Shown here piece after piece: positions 15,662-24,102 of a DNA stretch of 33,086 bases. The DNA lies in contig DATDCV010000341.1 in NCBI GenBank assembly GCA_036524155.1, forward strand, positions 1-33,086, read 5' to 3'. Position numbers and translations under genes: made by a program. The stretch's first letter is position 1. Every line of letters begins with the position of its first letter. The stretch comes from DATDCV01 sp036524155 (GTDB taxonomy: Bacteria; Verrucomicrobiota; Verrucomicrobiia; Limisphaerales; UBA8199). Below the pieces are notes generated by a model, which saw nothing but the letters and a program-made list of their open reading frames with translations, did not search any database and was not told where the DNA came from.

Positions 15662-18475
15662 ATGAGAATTGTCATGGCGTTGGTGCTCGCCCTCGATCTT
15701 GGTTTGGCCATTTCTGTCTATAGCCAGGTTTTGGAGGAGCGGCTGCTTTCCTTCGGTTCGCAGAACCAGGCCGGCCATTACCCGGCGGGGCTTTTGGTTC
15801 AGGGCCACGACGGCGCTTTTTATGGCACGACCCAGGCGGGCGGCGCCGAGACCAATGGCACAGTCTTCAAGCTAAGCGCAGATGGTCTCAGTTGCACAGT
15901 GCTGCACACGTTCAGCGCGGCCGGCAACGACGGGCGGCGTCCCGGCGCAGGACTCGTCCAGGCTAACGATGGCGTGCTCTATGGGACCACCACCCGAGGG
16001 GGTAGCAGGAATTATGGCACGGTCTTCAAACTGAACACCAACGGCATCAATTACTCCGTCATCCACCACTTTAGCGGGGCGGGCGGAGACGGGTCGGATC
16101 CGGAAGCGGAACTGGTGCAAGGGCGCGATGGCGCGTTCTATGGCACGACTCGCGGCGGTGGCGGCTTCGGCTGTGGAACAGTGTTCCGGCTCACCAGCAG
16201 CGGCAGCGTCTATGCGGTGCTCCACAGCTTCGCCGGCAGCGGAGTCGAGGGGGACGGGAAGGATCCCCGGGCCCGGCTGGTTCAGGGGAGCGACGGCGCG
16301 CTCTACGGCACGACTTACAGCGGGGGCGCCGTCACGAATTGGGGGGGCACCGTCTATACTAACAACGGCACCGTTTTCAAGCTGAACATGGATGGCACCG
16401 GTTATCGAGTCCTGTATGCGTGCAGCCCTTGGTTGTACGATGCCATTCTGCCGGCCGGCGGTCTGGTGCAGGGCAGCGACGGCGCGCTCTACGGCACATC
16501 ACTCTACGGTGGATCCATCGGCGACGGCGCGATCTTCAAGCTAAATCCAGACGGGACAGACTTTGCCATCGTCTATAGCTTCAACTATTCCGGCTCGAGC
16601 GGCTGTAATCCCCAAGCGAGTTTGATCCTGGGGCGGGATGGCTTGCTCTACGGCACAGCATACCAGGGAGGGTCCAATCATTGTGGCACGGTATTTAAGG
16701 TCAGGACCAATGGCTTTGCTTTTGTCGCTCTCCACCAGTTCGGCTCGGGCGCCGCGGACGGACAAAGTCCACCCGCTGCGCTGGCACAGGCCGGCGACGG
16801 CACCTTGTTTGGGCTCACCTACGCTGGCGGAACCTGCGGTTGGGGCACCGCTTTTAAACTCGGCACGAATGGAGCCAATTACGCGGTGTTGTACAATTTC
16901 GGCGCCGACGATCTCTCGGGGAGCAGTTCGTACGCCGAGTTGGCGCCCGGCCCCGATGGCGCGCTCTACAGCACGACGGCGGGAGGCGGAGTGAATGGTT
17001 ATGGGACGATCTACCGCCTCAACCCGGATGGCAACGCCGGGACCACGGTCTATGAGTTCAGCCGTTTCGGAACCGGCGGGCGCAACCCCTATGCTCCTCT
17101 TTATTTGGGTGCCGATGGCGCATTTTATGGCACCACCTGCTACGGCGGTAGCAATGGCGTGGGCACAGTCTTCAGGTATGACCCGAATACCCGCGCGGTG
17201 GTCTGGCTCCACCATTTCGATACCAGCGGGGGCGACGGTCAGAATCCTTATTCACGTTTGACGCAGAGCGGCGATGGCCTGCTCTACGGCACCACCTACA
17301 ACGGTGGAACGGATGGCGCAGGAAGCGTGTTCCGGCTCAGGCCCGACGGCGCCGCTTATCTGGTCCTGCACAGCTTCCAGACCAACGGCGTGGACGGCCA
17401 GAATTGTTGGACCGGCCTGATCCAGGCGGGCGATGGTGCGCTCTACGGCTCAACCATGAATGGCGGGCTAGACGGGGGTGGCATTCTGTTCAGATTGGAT
17501 CCCGACGGTAGTAATTACGCCGTGCTCCACAGCTTTGTTCTCAGCCCGGCGGACGGTTTCCACCCTGCTGCCCAGTTGGTGAGGGCTGGTAACGGTGTGC
17601 TCTACGGCACTACCTTGATGGGGGGCGCCTATGATTATGGTGCCCTCTTCAAGTACAGCACTGATGGCACAGGTTACCGAATGCTCTTCAGTTTTCCGTT
17701 GAATTCGCCCCAGCCGCGCTGGCAGCCCGTTGGACCGCTGGCACGGAGTCAGGACGGGACTTTGTACGGAGCCACGTGCTACGGCGGCGATTACAATCTG
17801 GGGGCAGTGTATCAAATCGGCTTGGATGGCCTCGGGTTCAGCGTCCTGTTTAGTTTCGGCTCAGTTCCGGGTGATGGCATGAACCCACGCGCCGGCGTGG
17901 TCCTGGGCACTGATGGCGCCTGGTACGGAACGACCGATAGTGGCGGGACCTGGGGGTCGGGCTCCGTGTTCCGGTTTGCGACGCTGCCCTCGATTCTCGT
18001 CCAGCCCGGCAGTTTGACGAACTCGCCCGACACGACCGCCACTTTTCTTGTGAGCGCCGGCGGCACCCAACCCCTCACGTTCCAATGGCAAAAGAATGGG
18101 ACGAACCTTGTGGACAACGCCCATATCGGCGGCTCAAGGACGGCCACGTTGATCCTGCAGCACGTTTCTGCGGATGACCAGGGCAGTTATTCCGTTATTG
18201 TCGCTAATCGGGCCGGCAGCGTAATCAGCCTGCCGGCAATGCTGACGGTAATCTCGCCACCCAGTTGGGACGCGGTCACGCGATTAATGGACGGAAGTTG
18301 CCGATTCTCATTAGTTGCTCTGCCCGGCCTGACCTATCGCATCGATACTTCGACCAACCTGGTCGAATGGCAGGCGGTCACCAATCTTCCGAGCCTCACC
18401 GGTTCGGTTGACTTCATCGACTTCGAGGCCGCCCCCTCAGCGCAGCGATTCTACCGTGCGGTGTGGGTGCCATAA
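15662..18475 (+). CDS. secreted GloVer-repeat protein (14 repeats) with Ig-like domain
   Basis: The product has 937 residues. The ATG at 15662 opens the signal peptide (MRIVMALVLALDLGLAISVYSQ); an ATG 66 bases upstream would put 22 hydrophilic residues in front of it. From about residue 43 to 775 there are 14 repeats of about 52 residues, each with LVQGxDGxxYGTTxxGG, then GTVFKLxxDG and VLHSF..GxDGxxPxA. This is the Gloeo_Verruco (GloVer) repeat. Repeat 4 has an insertion (VTNWGGTVYTN). The last repeat lacks its tail, while the mature N-terminus (LLSFGSQNQAGHYPAG) supplies one, as in a closed propeller. An Ig-like domain (about 776-862, FQWQKNGTNL..DQGSYSVIVAN) and a C-terminal module (TYRIDTSTNLVEWQAV..QRFYRAV) follow. 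Function unknown; surface binding or attachment is inference. Confidence 0.88.
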   Translation: MRIVMALVLALDLGLAISVYSQVLEERLLSFGSQNQAGHYPAGLLVQGHDGAFYGTTQAGGAETNGTVFKLSADGLSCTVLHTFSAAGNDGRRPGAGLVQANDGVLYGTTTRGGSRNYGTVFKLNTNGINYSVIHHFSGAGGDGSDPEAELVQGRDGAFYGTTRGGGGFGCGTVFRLTSSGSVYAVLHSFAGSGVEGDGKDPRARLVQGSDGALYGTTYSGGAVTNWGGTVYTNNGTVFKLNMDGTGYRVLYACSPWLYDAILPAGGLVQGSDGALYGTSLYGGSIGDGAIFKLNPDGTDFAIVYSFNYSGSSGCNPQASLILGRDGLLYGTAYQGGSNHCGTVFKVRTNGFAFVALHQFGSGAADGQSPPAALAQAGDGTLFGLTYAGGTCGWGTAFKLGTNGANYAVLYNFGADDLSGSSSYAELAPGPDGALYSTTAGGGVNGYGTIYRLNPDGNAGTTVYEFSRFGTGGRNPYAPLYLGADGAFYGTTCYGGSNGVGTVFRYDPNTRAVVWLHHFDTSGGDGQNPYSRLTQSGDGLLYGTTYNGGTDGAGSVFRLRPDGAAYLVLHSFQTNGVDGQNCWTGLIQAGDGALYGSTMNGGLDGGGILFRLDPDGSNYAVLHSFVLSPADGFHPAAQLVRAGNGVLYGTTLMGGAYDYGALFKYSTDGTGYRMLFSFPLNSPQPRWQPVGPLARSQDGTLYGATCYGGDYNLGAVYQIGLDGLGFSVLFSFGSVPGDGMNPRAGVVLGTDGAWYGTTDSGGTWGSGSVFRFATLPSILVQPGSLTNSPDTTATFLVSAGGTQPLTFQWQKNGTNLVDNAHIGGSRTATLILQHVSADDQGSYSVIVANRAGSVISLPAMLTVISPPSWDAVTRLMDGSCRFSLVALPGLTYRIDTSTNLVEWQAVTNLPSLTGSVDFIDFEAAPSAQRFYRAVWVP

Positions 18476-18477
18476 CC

Positions 18478-18508
18478 GTGCAGGTCTTCGCCAATGCGAT
18501 GACCTCAC
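18478..18508 (+). terminator. hairpin just after the GloVer stop codon
   Basis: Two bases after the TAA, AGGTCTTCGC (18482-18491) pairs with GCGATGACCT (18496-18505) with one mismatch around the loop CAAT. GTG and CAC extend the stem across a bulged C. It sits between two converging genes, so it could end transcription from either side. There is no clear T-run, so an intrinsic terminator is uncertain. Confidence 0.4.
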
Positions 18509-18556
18509 CTGAATCGATGCCCAAACCGGAAGCCACCGACCACAGCGAGCGGGCTG

Positions 18557-20599
18557 TCATTGGCGCCGCAAGCCCATCTTCTCGAAGGGAAGCGGCTTGA
18601 ACCCGGGCAGGTGCTTGAACACCGGGGAGTCGCGGCGCAGGCGGTAATCTCCTCTGGATCCATCAACGAACCCTGGGTCGTCGTGAGTAGACCAGTTCGC
18701 ATTCGGCTCCAGCCGCCAATTGCCGGCGGATACTTCGCTACAGCGGACGAGGAGATTCAGGCGCGCGTGGTTGACTCGCGGAACGCCCGCTGGAGGATCC
18801 ATGTAGCCGACTAGTTCAGGATAATGAGTGATGTAGGGCGGTTTGGTGATATCCACCTCTTGCAGGAGTTTTTCGGCAAAGAAGCAATCCTGGCCCCCTT
18901 TGAGCGCGTCCCTCCACCGCGCGTCGTCCCAGGGAGCCGAGCCCAGGGCGCGCTTGCAGTCGATAAAGACGTTGTTCTCCGCACGGTTGTCGTGCCCGCC
19001 GTGGGAGAAGATGGTGCCGAAGGAGCCCTTGCCGGGCTCACCGCACCGCACGAAGACATTGCCGAACACGGTATCGCCACCGTCCCCGTCATCGAAGTAA
19101 ACAGCCGCGTTGCCGTGCCCCATCGGGCTTCCAATATCGTGCCAGTAATTGAAGCGGATCAGATTGCCACGACAGGACGGGTTGCGTCCTTTGTAAAGAG
19201 CACCGCAGTCGTCGGTTTCGGTGCAGACGTGATGGACCTCGTTGAATTCGAACACATGGTCATTGCCGCCCACGAAGACAGCCTGGTGGGGCGCATCGTG
19301 AATCAGGTTGTGAGCGGCCCGGTTACCCACGCCTTCAAACCAGAGGCCATACGCCGAAGTGAGTTGGTGCTCGGAGAAACGCCAAATGTGATTGTTGACG
19401 GCTTCATGACCAGCGGGCGTGAGAGATTTGCGGTCGCCGCCGCCCAGCACGAGGCCGCCTTGACCGGTATGATGGATGTCACAGGAGAGCACCCGATGCC
19501 TGGTCCCGCCGGTCACACGAATGCCCAACCGACGCAGGTCGCGGGCCTCGCACGCCACCAGTTCACACGCCGTGCCGTTCGTCACTTCGATCCCATTGTC
19601 GAGGCCGCACTCGACGACGAAGCCCTGCAGCGTGATATAGGATGCGTCCTCAAGCGCGATGATCGGCGCATCCATGGTGGCCAAAGTGACCTGTGCGACT
19701 GTCAGGTCGCCTGGCGGCCACAAATAAAGACGGCCCGCTTCGCGGTCGATCACAAACTCCCCGGGCTCATCAAGTTCCTCTAGCACGTTCAACGCACGGT
19801 AGCGGCGTGGCGACGGGTTGCCCTGCATGAGGCTGTAGACGTGCGGAGCGGCCAGGCTGATGCGACGCGTGACGGCATCGATTGTTGCGACCTTGATGAC
19901 CTCGTCATACCAGTCGTAGCACCAGTAGCCCTGGAGCCACACGCCTTCCGCAGCCTTCCAGCCCGATGGCCGGTCGCCTGCATACTCGAAGCTTCCCGCA
20001 AGACCGCGCTTGTCACCGTCGCGGGGGCGAGAGCCGGACTCTACGATCCGGGCGATCGTCGCCCAGCCCTCGTTGGGCCACCGGGCGAGGATCATCCGGC
20101 TTTCGTTGAAGAACAATTCCGGGCCAGGGGGAGCGCCGTGATAAGCGACCGGGAAAGGCGGCAGATTGGTGACCCCCAGGGCCCGGAGATCGGCCTGCAC
20201 GACCCGACCGCGGGCGGCAGGATCAAGACGCGCGAGCAGCGGCGCATCCGTAACCGCCTGCCAGGCCGAGGTTGGCACTGACATGCCCCCGATGAGCTTG
20301 ACCGACTCGCGGGGCGCCGCCCGCCAGGTCACCGGGCGCGTCGAAGTGCCGGAATCCAGGCGGCCGAGCGTGAATGTCGATCGCATCTCGTAGCTGCCAG
20401 CGTGCACGACCACTGTGCGAGCTTTGTCGGGTCCCGCCATCCGCACCGCTTGCCGGGCGCGTTCAAGGGTCGCAAAAGGCTTGCTGCGAGTGCCGGGATT
20501 GAGGTCGCTGCCCATTGACGCGACGTGGAAGACCGTCTCGGCGGCGGCAGGAGTCATACATGCAGCCAAGACAGCAACGCACAACAAGCAAGTCTTCAT
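18557..20599 (-). CDS. secreted beta-helix protein, GH141-like
   Basis: The product has 680 residues with a signal peptide (MKTCLLCVAVLAACMTPAAA). The mature start FHVASMGSDLNPGTRSKPFATL..ARQAV, the early segment RPVTWRAAPRESVKLIGG, the strand GEFVIDREAGRLYLWPP and rungs such as YITLQGFVVECG, HRVLSCDIHH, AVNNHIWRFSEH, AAHNLIHDAPHQAVF and IRFNYWHDIG are the pattern of large exported beta-helix glycosidases, including GH141 (fucosidase/xylanase type). The D-D-G-D-G-G-D-T run near residue 510 and the paired acidic residues around TETDDCGAL are candidate active-site elements. The family assignment is my best recognition, not proven; GH120-like or a general beta-helix is the alternative. It starts 19 bases after the esterase-fusion gene and probably shares its transcript. 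Confidence 0.72.
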   Translation of the reverse strand: MKTCLLCVAVLAACMTPAAAETVFHVASMGSDLNPGTRSKPFATLERARQAVRMAGPDKARTVVVHAGSYEMRSTFTLGRLDSGTSTRPVTWRAAPRESVKLIGGMSVPTSAWQAVTDAPLLARLDPAARGRVVQADLRALGVTNLPPFPVAYHGAPPGPELFFNESRMILARWPNEGWATIARIVESGSRPRDGDKRGLAGSFEYAGDRPSGWKAAEGVWLQGYWCYDWYDEVIKVATIDAVTRRISLAAPHVYSLMQGNPSPRRYRALNVLEELDEPGEFVIDREAGRLYLWPPGDLTVAQVTLATMDAPIIALEDASYITLQGFVVECGLDNGIEVTNGTACELVACEARDLRRLGIRVTGGTRHRVLSCDIHHTGQGGLVLGGGDRKSLTPAGHEAVNNHIWRFSEHQLTSAYGLWFEGVGNRAAHNLIHDAPHQAVFVGGNDHVFEFNEVHHVCTETDDCGALYKGRNPSCRGNLIRFNYWHDIGSPMGHGNAAVYFDDGDGGDTVFGNVFVRCGEPGKGSFGTIFSHGGHDNRAENNVFIDCKRALGSAPWDDARWRDALKGGQDCFFAEKLLQEVDITKPPYITHYPELVGYMDPPAGVPRVNHARLNLLVRCSEVSAGNWRLEPNANWSTHDDPGFVDGSRGDYRLRRDSPVFKHLPGFKPLPFEKMGLRRQ

Positions 20600-20618
20600 A
20601 GGATGGAAATCGCAGGGG

Positions 20619-22580
20619 TCAGTTAGGCGGGCGCAGGCACCACTCGAAGAAACGATAGACTTGTTCGTTCGCCTCCGCGGTGGGCGTATGTCCCTCTCGA
20701 GCAGTTAGGGCAACGCGCCGGTCAAAGCCGAGCAGCTTATTGACGGCAAGGGCATGGTTCAGCGCCGGCCAGCGTTCGGGCAGATCGGCCGTGCCGCCGG
20801 ATACCAGGAACGGCCGCGGCGCCATGAGGGCGTGGAGTTCGACCAAATCGTGTCCGCCTTCCACCAGCGCTTTGTAGGCCCCGGTTCGTGGCTGACCTTC
20901 GCTGGGAAGCTTGCGCCATGTACCTGCATTCTGAGGATCCGCGATCGCGCCCAAGTCAAAACCAAGATACCAGACATCCCAATAGTTGACGCTGCCACTG
21001 GGGTTCTGTTGGCGACGATCGCGTTCGTCAAAAACGATGCCGGGGTCTGACCAGACGGCGGCGGCGAACTTGTCGTAGAGGCAGGAGGCGAACATCGCCC
21101 ATTTGCCGCCAAAGGAATGGCCCACTATACCAATCCGGTCTGGCTGAACATCAGCCCGTTGGGCCAGTACCGTCTGCGCATTGGCCGCAGCGTACGCGAG
21201 TGCCGACAACGGTTGGACCCGCACCGGTTTGCCGATGGGCCCAAGATACGGGTCCGTTCGGGGTTTGTTGGTGGTGGTCAGGTCGATTTGGGCATGGGGT
21301 TTTCCGATGGAAAGCGTAACGAAACCGCGTTTGGCCAATTGCCATCCGTAATCGCGCATGGGTGCGCCGAGGCCAACGCCCGTTTCCGCATCATAGTAAG
21401 TCACTAACACCGCGGGACGTTTTCGGACCGGCGCCTCGGGAGCAGGCACCAGAAGCAACGCGTCCACGAGTTGGTTTTCGAGCGCAATTTCGATTCGCAC
21501 CTGTTGCTGGGTGATGTTCTCCCGCCGCGTTGTGTTCACGAACTCAACCCGTGGCCGTTCAATCAGCGGTGGCCAAGGCCCCATCGCGTCGTGCCATGTC
21601 GCCAGGATCTCCGCGCGGCGGCGTTGCCAATCGGTGGGAGTCCGGACGGGCGTCCCGTCGGCGAACAAAAGGGGTGAGTGGAAGCCGCCCAAATCGGACC
21701 GATATTTCTGGGGTGGCTCGAAAAACTGCGCGATTCCGTCTGGCGGTTCTGGAAGCTTCGGCCGCACCGCCGAGGTTATCTCCTGCGCTGGGCCGAGGGT
21801 CTGGAGGGCGAGCAATGACAGGCAGGTCGTCTCGACGTTCGCCAAGCCGACAGGCCTGTCGTCCCTGTAATCCGTTATCCAGCCGCCCTCGGGCGATTGC
21901 ATCGCCAGCAGCCGAGCGACGACCTCGCTTGCGTGCGGAGGCGAAATGTTCAGGCGGTGGGCTGCGATCAGATACAGCGCGAGCTTGTAGGTTGCGTAAA
22001 GACCGCTGTGTTTCGTGGCCCGATCCGCGAAACCTTGACCGTCCCACATCGCGACGGTTCTTTCGAAATCTCTTCGAGCCTCAGCCTCCGCGGATCGGGC
22101 CTGAGCCAGCGAAGCAAGCAGCAGGAGGTCGGCGTACTCTTCCCACCCTGCAAGGAGGTTCGTGGTCACAAGCTCCGTCCGAACACTCTTGCCATCGAGC
22201 GATGCCACATTGGTTAAAACATAAGTTCGAAAGGGCAACGGCTCGACGGCTTCGCCAAAAACGATCTCGATCTTGCCGGACTTCGTGACGCCGAACTTCT
22301 CAAGCGTGGAACGGATTTGCCGACTCAGATCCGGGCGCGTCCTGGCCAGGAGATGAGCGGCCAGGTAGTTGTCATGGAAGAGCCAATACGTGCTGCTGCC
22401 CCGGTACTCCGGAAGCAGGTGGAATCGTGCGTCGAACAAATTGGTGAGAAAACTCTCGCCGCGTTGAATCCGATCAGAGATGTTGTGGCCTGCGTCCACC
22501 GTCGCGCCGTGGCCGACAGACCAGCAAAGTCCCAGGAGGGCGATGCCGAGAACGATTCGAAACGATGGGCCGCGCCACAT
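20619..22580 (-). CDS. secreted fusion of an alpha-toroid domain and an alpha/beta-hydrolase esterase
   Basis: The product has 653 residues with a signal peptide (to about residue 26). Residues 30-270 are helical and contain a prenyltransferase/squalene-cyclase-type repeat (MQSPEGGWITDYR at 227-239 and VETTCLSLLALQTLG), so an alpha/alpha-toroid fold is likely. Residues 310-650 are an alpha/beta hydrolase: strand RPAVLVTYY, the region YGWQLAKRGFVTLSIG, nucleophile elbow GHSFGG (S489), an acid candidate in GGTADLPE (D599) and histidine in REGHTP (H631). The arrangement resembles acetyl-xylan/CE15-type and dienelactone-hydrolase-like esterases, which would remove side groups from hemicellulose; the substrate is inference. 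The toroid-esterase pairing is unusual to me. It precedes the GH141-like gene by 19 bases. Confidence 0.8.
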   Translation of the reverse strand: MWRGPSFRIVLGIALLGLCWSVGHGATVDAGHNISDRIQRGESFLTNLFDARFHLLPEYRGSSTYWLFHDNYLAAHLLARTRPDLSRQIRSTLEKFGVTKSGKIEIVFGEAVEPLPFRTYVLTNVASLDGKSVRTELVTTNLLAGWEEYADLLLLASLAQARSAEAEARRDFERTVAMWDGQGFADRATKHSGLYATYKLALYLIAAHRLNISPPHASEVVARLLAMQSPEGGWITDYRDDRPVGLANVETTCLSLLALQTLGPAQEITSAVRPKLPEPPDGIAQFFEPPQKYRSDLGGFHSPLLFADGTPVRTPTDWQRRRAEILATWHDAMGPWPPLIERPRVEFVNTTRRENITQQQVRIEIALENQLVDALLLVPAPEAPVRKRPAVLVTYYDAETGVGLGAPMRDYGWQLAKRGFVTLSIGKPHAQIDLTTTNKPRTDPYLGPIGKPVRVQPLSALAYAAANAQTVLAQRADVQPDRIGIVGHSFGGKWAMFASCLYDKFAAAVWSDPGIVFDERDRRQQNPSGSVNYWDVWYLGFDLGAIADPQNAGTWRKLPSEGQPRTGAYKALVEGGHDLVELHALMAPRPFLVSGGTADLPERWPALNHALAVNKLLGFDRRVALTAREGHTPTAEANEQVYRFFEWCLRPPN

Positions 22581-22994
22581 GACGCTCTCGGAAATAGCAG
22601 AAATCGCCTGGGGAAGCAGCCAGAATCACTTCGACGCTGCGTTGGGCGCTCAGAAGAGGTGACGCTTGCGGTCAAGAAAGACCCGGTCGCGACTCTCTAT
22701 AATCCGGCTCCAGACCGGTGTGCTCTGCCGCTGCCACAAGGCGGGCTGCCCTCGCCTCACCGTCTAAGGCATTTCCATTCCAGGCCTGCCACTCGCGCTG
22801 ACATGGGTTGAAGCGCGCCGATTCTCCCGGAGTCTTGTGGACAACGTTGGACTCGACAGCTCGCGAACGTGATTCGGCGAAGGCGGGTGTTCATGGCTCG
22901 TCCTGCTACGTGTTGGTTTTTCGTCCAGGCACGATAATGAGAGGGACCGTTGGCTGTCACTGCTGGACAGGAGCCCCAGTCCAAATCGATAAGG
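22581..22994. other. 414-base intergenic region
   Basis: This lies upstream of the esterase-fusion gene and downstream of the aldo/keto-reductase-like gene (both minus). I find no gene with coding character, no strong promoter and no T-rich hairpin. Short open frames here are Arg/Cys/Pro-rich and lack start signals. It should hold the promoter of the esterase/GH141-like operon. Confidence 0.5.
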
Positions 22995-23981
22995 CTAAGC
23001 CGCGCTACCCAGTTCTCGTGTGAACTGGGCGTTGGCGCTCACCTCGTCGAAAGCCCAGGGAAACATGCCGACGATCAGACCGTCCGTGGGTTTGATGTTA
23101 TCGAAGGCGAATTTGAAGGCGCTCCGGACTGTCTGTTGGTTCGAACAGAGCCGGCCGGCGCCCAGGATCTTAAAACCAAGGCAAGGCTGTTTGACCTGGC
23201 GAATCACCTGAGTCATGACGCGCGGGTCGTTCTTGAAGAACGGATAGGCAATATCGAGAGTTGGAAGTTCTTTCTCCCCGGTTCCCGTCTTGCGAGTGAG
23301 GAAGTAAAAGCAGGTCATGAAGAAATCCACGTCCCAGCCTTCATCCGCCACGCGTCGGATACAGTCCGGGTTATGGGCGGAGATCCCGGCCAGCACGCCG
23401 GAGTCTTTGGCCGCTTTGACGTAATCGTGCACCAGATCCGCTTTGCCCTCTGCGAATAACCGGTCCGTCACTCCGCCGTGGTGGACCATCGCGATCGGTT
23501 GCGTCTGAGCTAACGCCTCTCGAATCGTGGCGCGATCCGCGTGCAGGCAGATGAACTGCAGTTTGGTGCCACGCTCGCGCAGCCTGCGGAGGTAAGGTAG
23601 CGCACGATCTGGATCCGCAAACTGGTGAGCCGTGATTCCCGCACGCTCGCAACGCTCCAGCAAATCCACGGTGCGGTCGACGGTGAAATATTCCTTCATC
23701 TGTCGGTCAGTGTGAGTGCCCAGGTAAGAATACCCCAGGATGGGATTAGAGCCTGTCACAAGCCGGCTGATGCGGTGTTTCCCGAGTTGGATGCTCGACA
23801 GAGGCGTTGCCGCCGACAACGCCTCGGGAGCTGCGGCGACGTGCCGGGGTTTCAGAACGATCGCTGCGGCTGCTGCGGCCAGTTGAGCAAGAAACTGTCG
23901 GCGTCCGGCCACGGCGCCGACACGCGGTGTGATCTGCCTGATGTGCGTTTTGGTGGTGTGTATATTGGTGAAATTGTTCAT
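22995..23981 (-). CDS. Tat-exported aldo/keto-reductase-like TIM-barrel protein
   Basis: The product has 328 residues. A twin-arginine signal is visible: GRRQFLAQLAAAAAAIVL, with R27-R28, then a long Ala-rich segment and cleavage near AAAPEA. This fits cofactor-binding oxidoreductases exported in folded form. The body resembles the aldo/keto reductase barrel (LGKHRISRLVTGSNPILGYSYLG, DRTVDLLERCERAGITAHQFADPD, LVHDYVKAAKDSGVLAGISAHNPD, DVDFFMTCFYFL, QPCLGFKILGAGRLC). The usual Asp-Tyr-Lys-His tetrad is not obvious by eye, so the reaction is uncertain. Such proteins are common next to sugar-degradation genes in Verrucomicrobiota and may act on sugars or their aldehydes. It diverges from the cluster on the plus strand. 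Confidence 0.75.
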   Translation of the reverse strand: MNNFTNIHTTKTHIRQITPRVGAVAGRRQFLAQLAAAAAAIVLKPRHVAAAPEALSAATPLSSIQLGKHRISRLVTGSNPILGYSYLGTHTDRQMKEYFTVDRTVDLLERCERAGITAHQFADPDRALPYLRRLRERGTKLQFICLHADRATIREALAQTQPIAMVHHGGVTDRLFAEGKADLVHDYVKAAKDSGVLAGISAHNPDCIRRVADEGWDVDFFMTCFYFLTRKTGTGEKELPTLDIAYPFFKNDPRVMTQVIRQVKQPCLGFKILGAGRLCSNQQTVRSAFKFAFDNIKPTDGLIVGMFPWAFDEVSANAQFTRELGSAA

Positions 23982-24102
23982 GCGAAGAGCCTATCAGGTT
24001 TCGCGACGGATGTGCAGTCAAGACGGAATGACGCAGAGCCCAGCCAGGAAATGCATCAACCTTGGTAATGACAGGGCACCTTTCCGGGTGTAAAAACGCT
24101 GC
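23982..24102. other. 121-base divergent promoter region
   Basis: This separates the Tat-exported protein (minus) from the plus-strand glycan cluster. Promoters for both sides should be here. I see no clean sigma-70 hexamers or palindrome. Confidence 0.4.

Noticed and set aside
22757..22984. 75-codon minus-strand ORF in the intergenic region
   Set aside because: Arg/Cys-rich with no start signal, domain or neighbour link.
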